From Triplophysa rosa (lineage: Eukaryota > Chordata > Actinopteri > Cypriniformes > Nemacheilidae): a stretch of 64,000 nucleotides of DNA. Where the stretch lies: positions 3,559,426 through 3,623,425 of the forward strand of contig NC_079894.1 in NCBI RefSeq assembly GCF_024868665.1, given 5' to 3'. Under the pieces are notes generated by a model. The model had not been told where the DNA came from. It searched no databases and was given only the letters and a program-made list of their open reading frames with translations. Below are positions 58,855-64,000 of this stretch, piece by piece (the first letter of the stretch is position 1; each line of letters begins with the position of its first letter). A program made the translations under genes and the position numbers.

Positions 58855-58914
58855 TTGACTGTACACGTAATGTTGTCCCTATTCCAAAATGAATCTTCCG
58901 AGTCCCATCATTCA
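58855..58914 (-). CDS. TRAJ: TRAJ segment J55
   Basis: NDGTRKIHFGIGTTLRVQS, donor GTAAGA, heptamer CACACTA, nonamer CCAAAAACT. Confidence 0.94.
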
Positions 58915-59168
58915 CACACTAACAAACCACCAACCAAAAACTTGCTTCAACTTATTATGGTCAATGAAAGTCGTATTAAGAGTCTTAATGACGTATTCAT
59001 AAATAAAATGATTCTAAATTACACAGTCATTATAGATCAATGGTCATATTTATTATTTGTCATTTATTAAACAACTTTTTGATGAAATTACTGTATAGAT
59101 TGTGTGTTATCAGTTATAGCAGGTTTTCTTTAAAAGATTTATGTAGAATAGCAATTAAAAGTCCTTAC

Positions 59169-59228
59169 TTGATTGAACTTTTAAAGTTGTTCCTTGACCA
59201 AAAATGATCTTTCTCCCACTAGTATCCA
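59169..59228 (-). CDS. TRAJ: TRAJ segment J56
   Basis: DTSGRKIIFGQGTTLKVQS, donor GTAAGG, heptamer CACAACA, nonamer ACAAAAACT. Canonical twin of J53. Confidence 0.95.
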
Positions 59229-59450
59229 CACAACAGAAACAATCTAAACAAAAACTACACCAGCTTCCAGGAACCGCCACTATCATATATTTTACATACT
59301 GTATTTGTGTTGACTTTTACAAGCAGTTAAAATTACAATAAACTTGAAATGCTGTTTTTGTTTTTTTGCTATTTACTCTATTATCAGTGTAACTTGAGAG
59401 TCATATTTTAGATTTTAAAGTCAATGATTTCTCTTTATAAATGCTCTTAC

Positions 59451-59510
59451 TTGACTGTACATGTAATGTTGTCCCTTTTCCAAAATGAATCTTCCAGGTC
59501 CCATCATTCA
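59451..59510 (-). CDS. TRAJ: TRAJ segment J57
   Basis: NDGTWKIHFGKGTTLHVQS, donor GTAAGA, heptamer CACACTA. Twin of J55. Confidence 0.94.
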
Positions 59511-59743
59511 CACACTAACTGACCTCACAACATAAACTGTGTTTCATCAACAGGCTTAACTTTCTCTTAAACGATATGTGACTATATCTTGGCTTTCCAA
59601 ACAAAGTCTTTGTGTTGTTTAATGTTTCATTTATATACTGTATTGTTTGATATACTGTAACTGCAGCGCAATTAATATAGCTATTAAATGCAAAAAAATG
59701 CTAAATTAACTAAATGTGTAATGTAAAGACAACAAGTACTCAC

Positions 59744-59803
59744 TGGAACCGATAGTCAGCTTTGTCCCTTGACCAAATATCAATTTGTTTCCGGCAAATG
59801 TCA
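59744..59803 (-). CDS. TRAJ: TRAJ segment J58
   Basis: TFAGNKLIFGQGTKLTIGS, donor GTGAGT, heptamer CACAATA. Confidence 0.94.
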
Positions 59804-60305
59804 CACAATAGGGCATACCATGGCAATATCTAATGTTTAGTTTTAGTGTCATGTTTAGATTCTGTTGATGAATGTCTCTTAAATTTACCTTTAAGCAGTC
59901 ACAATTGTCTAAGCTTATTTTGAATATATGTAAGTGTTTCACTCTCCTAGTAGTATAAATTACATTTATCTATGTTTTAGAATCATACTGTGAAACTTTC
60001 ACCATATCTTCCTAAAAATGTCAGCAGTTATAAATCGGGGTCTTTTACAACGGCTTAGAACTCGGTTCAACCAATCAGAATCAAGGACCAGAACTGACCG
60101 CTTTATAATAAATGTTCAAGAAATGTGCCATGGTAAGAATATATATATATTCAGATACTGTTCGTTTTGTGTATGTCGCTACATTACGATGGCAGAAAAG
60201 CTCATTGCAAATCTTAAGATAAAATAAACAATCAAATCAGGTTAACAGGTAACACGTTGAGTAGACGTGCTTGATTCAATTAATAATTGCGTGCAGTTAA
60301 CTTAC

Positions 60306-60368
60306 GTGACTCGACTGTCAATTTTGCTCCTGTTCCAAAGATAATCTTTTCATATCCCCCAGTATTCA
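60306..60368 (-). CDS. TRAJ: TRAJ segment J59
   Basis: NTGGYEKIIFGTGAKLTVES, donor GTAAGT, heptamer CACAACA. GTGA replaces GTGT; related to J61. Confidence 0.93.
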
Positions 60369-60734
60369 CACAACATAAAACTACATAACAGAAACCTGCC
60401 TGGTCAGGAAATAACCTCTCACTAGAATAAAACATTTTATCTATGCGTTCTGCAGCAAAAGCTAAATATAAATACATTATATTCAATACATACAAGGTTT
60501 TATCATAGGTTTAACCTTCTGATAGTTTTAACAGGACCTCTCAAGCTTGGAATAGTAATAAATAAATGAAAAACTTCCTTTTTATGAATTGATAATACAA
60601 AGCTATGCCATGACTCTCATACTTACATTAACAATAATATATAACGTCTGACTGTCTTAGTGTTGGGAACCTATTTATTTACATTTTACTCATGTGCTAA
60701 ATATTTTATATAAAATAGTAGATTTGAGAAATAC

Positions 60735-60794
60735 CTGAATCAACCGTAAATTTGGTTCCATTCCCAAATACCACACGCCCTACTGTATTAGTCA
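60735..60794 (-). CDS. TRAJ: TRAJ segment J60 with weak donor
   Basis: TNTVGRVVFGNGTKFTVDS, heptamer CACATAG. The donor is GTATTT rather than GTAAGT, so splicing to C may be poor. Confidence 0.9.
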
Positions 60795-61069
60795 CACATA
60801 GTTATATAGCTTTACAAAAACTATGCGCTGATGCTGAAAACACTCTAATCATTTATAACCTATAATCATTTATATTCGGTTATATACCCAATTACATATG
60901 AGTAATGTGTGATAATCTGGTTTATGATGATGTGTAACGTTTAAGAATTCACAAAAGCTAATGTTGGCCTGGTATGATATCTAATGTAACTTAATGAAGA
61001 GAAGGCTTCAAACAATACACAGGAATCTACAATGAAAAACATAATGATCGAATTCAACGAATCACTTAC

Positions 61070-61129
61070 GTGTCTCAACTATTAATTTTGTTCCTGTTCC
61101 AAAGATCATCTTCTCATATCCAGTATTCA
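61070..61129 (-). CDS. TRAJ: TRAJ segment J61
   Basis: NTGYEKMIFGTGTKLIVET, donor GTAAGT, heptamer CACAATG, nonamer ACAAAAACT. Confidence 0.95.
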
Positions 61130-61425
61130 CACAATGACAGTCCTCACAACAAAAACTTCATTAGAAATATAAGAATTTAAAGATTTACGCCTTGATAAGA
61201 ATGTACTGTATTACAGCAGATTTAAACCTGATTTAAGAAAATTCCAAATATGCATTTTTGTTATGAATTTTATCTATTGAGTAATCTAAAAAAACGCTTA
61301 ATTTACTAAATACGAAAAAGCAGAAAATTGCTGTCATTGTCATACACGATTGTAGTTTGAAAAGCAAGAGAAAAAACACTTTACACTTGAAACATAAAGC
61401 TTTAGATTGTTTTGTTTCTACTTAC

Positions 61426-61482
61426 TTGGATTAATGAAAAGTCTTGTTCCTTGACCAAAGACTATCTTATCAGAATACGTCA
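61426..61482 (-). CDS. TRAJ: TRAJ segment J62
   Basis: TYSDKIVFGQGTRLFINP, donor GTAAGT, perfect heptamer CACAGTG. The NP end is unusual. Confidence 0.93.
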
Positions 61483-61756
61483 CACAGTGTTAGCAACCAT
61501 ATCAATTATCCCTTGCGATTACTTTAGAAGTGTATTGAATGGGAAAATGGTTAGATTTGAAGTTTTGCAATGAAACTGGAACTGCTTTTTAATAGAACAA
61601 TGTTGAAAATTTGGTTTGTATTTGTTAAAGCATTAGATATTTTTTCCACAGAAACGTAAACAAAGTCAACAAAATTGCTGGCCAATGTTAACCAATATGA
61701 ACCCTTTTTAACAAATAATAAAAGGAAATAATAGTGATTTATGAAAACTAAACTAC

Positions 61757-61819
61757 CTGGGCTGACGGTAAGCTTTGTTCCGCTTCCAAATATCACTTTC
61801 CATCCTCCAGTATCAGTCA
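61757..61819 (-). CDS. TRAJ: TRAJ segment J63 with weak donor
   Basis: TDTGGWKVIFGSGTKLTVSP, heptamer CACAAAG. Donor GTAGTT departs from consensus; the last base is G rather than the usual A or C. Confidence 0.92.
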
Positions 61820-62293
61820 CACAAAGATCAATTGCAACACTGAAACTTACTCAACATGACCCGTCATCTTTGCCAAAAGAAACTAATCTTAATGGTTTCT
61901 TTTACAAATACCATCCGGAACCATTAGTTGTTTGCCATAAAAATCCTAGAGTTCCTCAATAGTGGATTTTCCATATTTAATTAGGATCGAATCTTTCAAC
62001 ATCTACAAGTTGTGATTCAAAGGATGCTACACATAACATGCCATCGATAGAAACCATCACAGTCCCACAAAGACTTTTAAATGTCCATTAAAACTACGCA
62101 ACTCCCATTATAACCATTAAATAATCTCTGTAATGGTTTCTAATGTTGTTTTAGAGCAGGGATGTCGGTTCGTGGTCTAATAAGCATCTTAGATTTCTCT
62201 AACAAAAAAAAACAAAAAAAACGCTTTTGCAGATGTTTCCCATGTAATGTTAATTCAAATACTTTAAAGTAATAGTAAGTAATAGTAACTTAC

Positions 62294-62356
62294 TTGTTTC
62301 AATTATTAACTTTGTGCCCGTCCCAAAGATCATTTTGTATCCACTTCCAGAAGTCA
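62294..62356 (-). CDS. TRAJ: TRAJ segment J64
   Basis: TSGSGYKMIFGTGTKLIIET, donor GTAAGT, heptamer CACAGTA. Confidence 0.95.
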
Positions 62357-62544
62357 CACAGTATTAGACAACACAGCAAAATCTATCAAGTCTGAGTAAC
62401 AGCTACACAAATATTAGTCGCATAGTTAATCACTCCTTAACAAAACAATCACATTTCTGCCAAAACGTTAAAACACTGTTCTGCTGTATTTTATAAGGAC
62501 GATGTGTTACGTACAACTTAATTTTAGAACTTTATTTCACTTAC

Positions 62545-62601
62545 TTGTAAAAACATTAAGTTCAGCTCCAGAGCCAAAATAGATCTTGTTATTTTTAGAC
62601 A
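62545..62601 (-). CDS. TRAJ: TRAJ segment J65
   Basis: SKNNKIYFGSGAELNVFT, donor GTAAGT, heptamer CACACTG. GSGAEL with an acidic residue replaces GxGTKL. Confidence 0.91.
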
Positions 62602-62727
62602 CACACTGCATTTCCCCACTGCAATTACTCCCCATGTGAAAATACAGATTAGATCTGAATTAAAAGTACTTTTCCTTATCATATACGCTTATGTTTCATA
62701 TACGCATCCGTTTACATTGCGGTATGT

Positions 62728-62990
62728 GCACTCTTAAAAATAAAGGTGCTTAAAGGTTGTTCACAGCGATGCCATAGAAGAACCATTTTTGGTTCCACAA
62801 AGAACCATTCAGCCAAAGGTTCTTTAATGAACCATCTCTTTCTTACCTTTTTATAATCTGAAAAAAACGTTTTTCACAACAAAGAACTTGAACAGAAATG
62901 TTCTTCAGATGTTAAAGGTTCTTTATGGAACCAAAAGGTTCTTCTATGGCATCGAGGAACCTTTTGAAGCACCTTTTTAAAGAGTGTATT
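62728..62990. mobile_element. 263-bp MITE (CACTCTTAAAAATAAAGGTGC ends)
   Basis: Left GCACTCTTAAAAATAAAGGT and right ACCTTTTTAAAGAGTG ends are inverted; AAGGTTCTT..AAGAACC pairs inside. A common fish MITE inserted between J65 and J66. Confidence 0.85.
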
Positions 62991-63107
62991 TGCGACGTTT
63001 TGATCATTTCGATGTACAGTATACTGTGCAGCCCTAATACTGACTTTGTCCAAAGATTTTTCTGGTTTAAATTCAGAACTTCATTACAGCAGTTACATTT
63101 TACTTAC

Positions 63108-63170
63108 TTGTTTCGACAGTAAGTTTGGTTCCAGTGCCAAAATAGATTTTCCAGTTGCTAGTTCCAGTCA
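63108..63170 (-). CDS. TRAJ: TRAJ segment J66
   Basis: TGTSNWKIYFGTGTKLTVET, donor GTAAGT, heptamer CACATTG. Confidence 0.95.
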
Positions 63171-63343
63171 CACATTGTATTTCCTTACAGCATTTACTCT
63201 CATTACACTCACATTACATAAAACACTCACTGGCACTGGGAATTGAGTCTTGGTTTGCTTTTGATCAAATTTTCTGACTGTGAGCGATTAATATGCAATA
63301 AAAAAAAAACATATCAGGTATGGATTGATAAAGTTATACTCAC

Positions 63344-63409
63344 TTGTGTAAACTTCTAATTTTGTTCCAGACCCAAAGATCAGCTTTCCATATGCACTGC
63401 CAGTATTCA
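63344..63409 (-). CDS. TRAJ: TRAJ segment J67, longest in the window
   Basis: TGSAYGKLIFGSGTKLEVYT preceded by Asn, donor GTGAGT, perfect heptamer CACAGTG at 63410. 66 nt long, so it would give a longer CDR3. Confidence 0.95.
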
Positions 63410-63786
63410 CACAGTGTTAAAGCTGATACCTCTAATCCTCTACCTGGGACGGGTCGACACTCCAAATAATATAACATCTTAAGACATCTAAACTTAATCT
63501 TTTACCCTCCATTTTGCAGACGCAATTCACAGACATTGTTAATTATTGCTTGATCATATTGTACGCAGTGTTTTCAGGTGCCGTATGCTGTAATTTAGTT
63601 CTAAATCGGTGGATCCTGAACACCTAAATCTGCCTAAATCTTCATCACCGTGATTTAATATATTTAACAATCAAAATAAATATTTTAGTTGTTCTTTAAT
63701 GTCACGTGTGAACAGATGAATACTTTCATTTTTGCATTCGCATGTAATAACCCAATAATATATTATATTATATTAAAATCACTTAC

Positions 63787-63849
63787 TTGTATGAACAAGC
63801 AGATTTGTACCTTGGCCAAAAAGTATTTTTCCTCCAAAGGTATTAGACA
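63787..63849 (-). CDS. TRAJ: TRAJ segment J68
   Basis: NTFGGKILFGQGTNLLVHT, donor GTAAGT, heptamer CACCGTG at 63850. The last complete J in the window. Confidence 0.93.
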
Positions 63850-63993
63850 CACCGTGTTTAACGTCATTACATTTTCTCCTGCTACCAGATTCTCCCCAAA
63901 TCATTAAAACCATAAGGCAATACTCAACTCGACCAAGCTTTGAAAATACATTTTGAAATAAAGTGGGATTTATGAAAACAGTGGATGAAAATG

Positions 63994-64000
63994 AACTTAC
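63994..64000 (-). other. Splice donor of the next J, cut by the window end
   Basis: AACTTAC at the very end is GTAAGTT on the - strand. In this array that sequence directly follows J coding ends, so the next J should start at 64001. Confidence 0.75.

Noticed and set aside
35383..63849. CRISPR-like regular array
   Set aside because: The regularly spaced similar units are J segments with RSS and splice donors; spacing and sequence vary and the genome is eukaryotic.
34118..64000. TCR delta constant region
   Set aside because: No second Ig-constant or transmembrane exon was found; all J segments share one type and phase with C-alpha, so delta genes are presumed outside the window.

Overview
The window is vertebrate, almost certainly teleost DNA, and probably cyprinid-like judging from its repeat families (that last step is an inference). 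It carries a large piece of the T-cell receptor alpha/delta locus. The evidence is direct. Three intact V-alpha/delta segments with leader exons and 3' recombination signals lie on the + strand (3.8-6.35 kb). One C-alpha gene with a transmembrane exon lies on the - strand (32.9-34.1 kb). A dense array of 68 J-alpha segments also lies on the - strand (35.38-63.85 kb). Nearly all the J segments have the F-G-x-G-T core, a 5' heptamer/12-bp-spacer/nonamer signal and a GTAAGT-type donor in the same phase. The last bases of the window are the donor of one more J.

Layout. 1.07-2.19 kb: a two-exon C2H2 zinc-finger gene. 3.8-6.35 kb: V segments plus one broken V exon. 6.4-32.9 kb: no confirmed gene; transposon debris, including a 1.07 kb fold-back element, a ~9.5 kb composite repeat island containing a sequence gap (N at 17870), a broken non-LTR retrotransposon and many MITEs. 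Within it, at ~24.76-24.83 kb, is a compact cluster of RUNX, CRE-like and ETS motifs that I propose as the TCR-alpha enhancer. 32.9-34.1 kb: TRAC. 34.1-64.0 kb: the J-C intron (with a tRNA-derived SINE) and then the J array, interspersed with small inverted-repeat elements.

How it works together. The J array and C-alpha are read right to left, the V segments left to right. V-to-J joining must therefore occur by inversion of the DNA between them, the arrangement known for teleost TRA/TRD loci. V segments carry long-spacer (22-23 bp) signals and J segments 12-bp spacers, so the 12/23 rule is met. All J segments end one base into a codon, which fits the first base of the TRAC exon. The delta constant region and D/J-delta segments are not visible; in teleosts they are expected beyond the right edge.

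The J array has grown by block duplication. One large block (J1-J13) is repeated as J14-J20. A second block is present three times between 49.9 and 56.5 kb. A third tandem expansion occupies 57.9-59.5 kb. J segments are numbered here from the C-proximal side within this window only; these are not official names.
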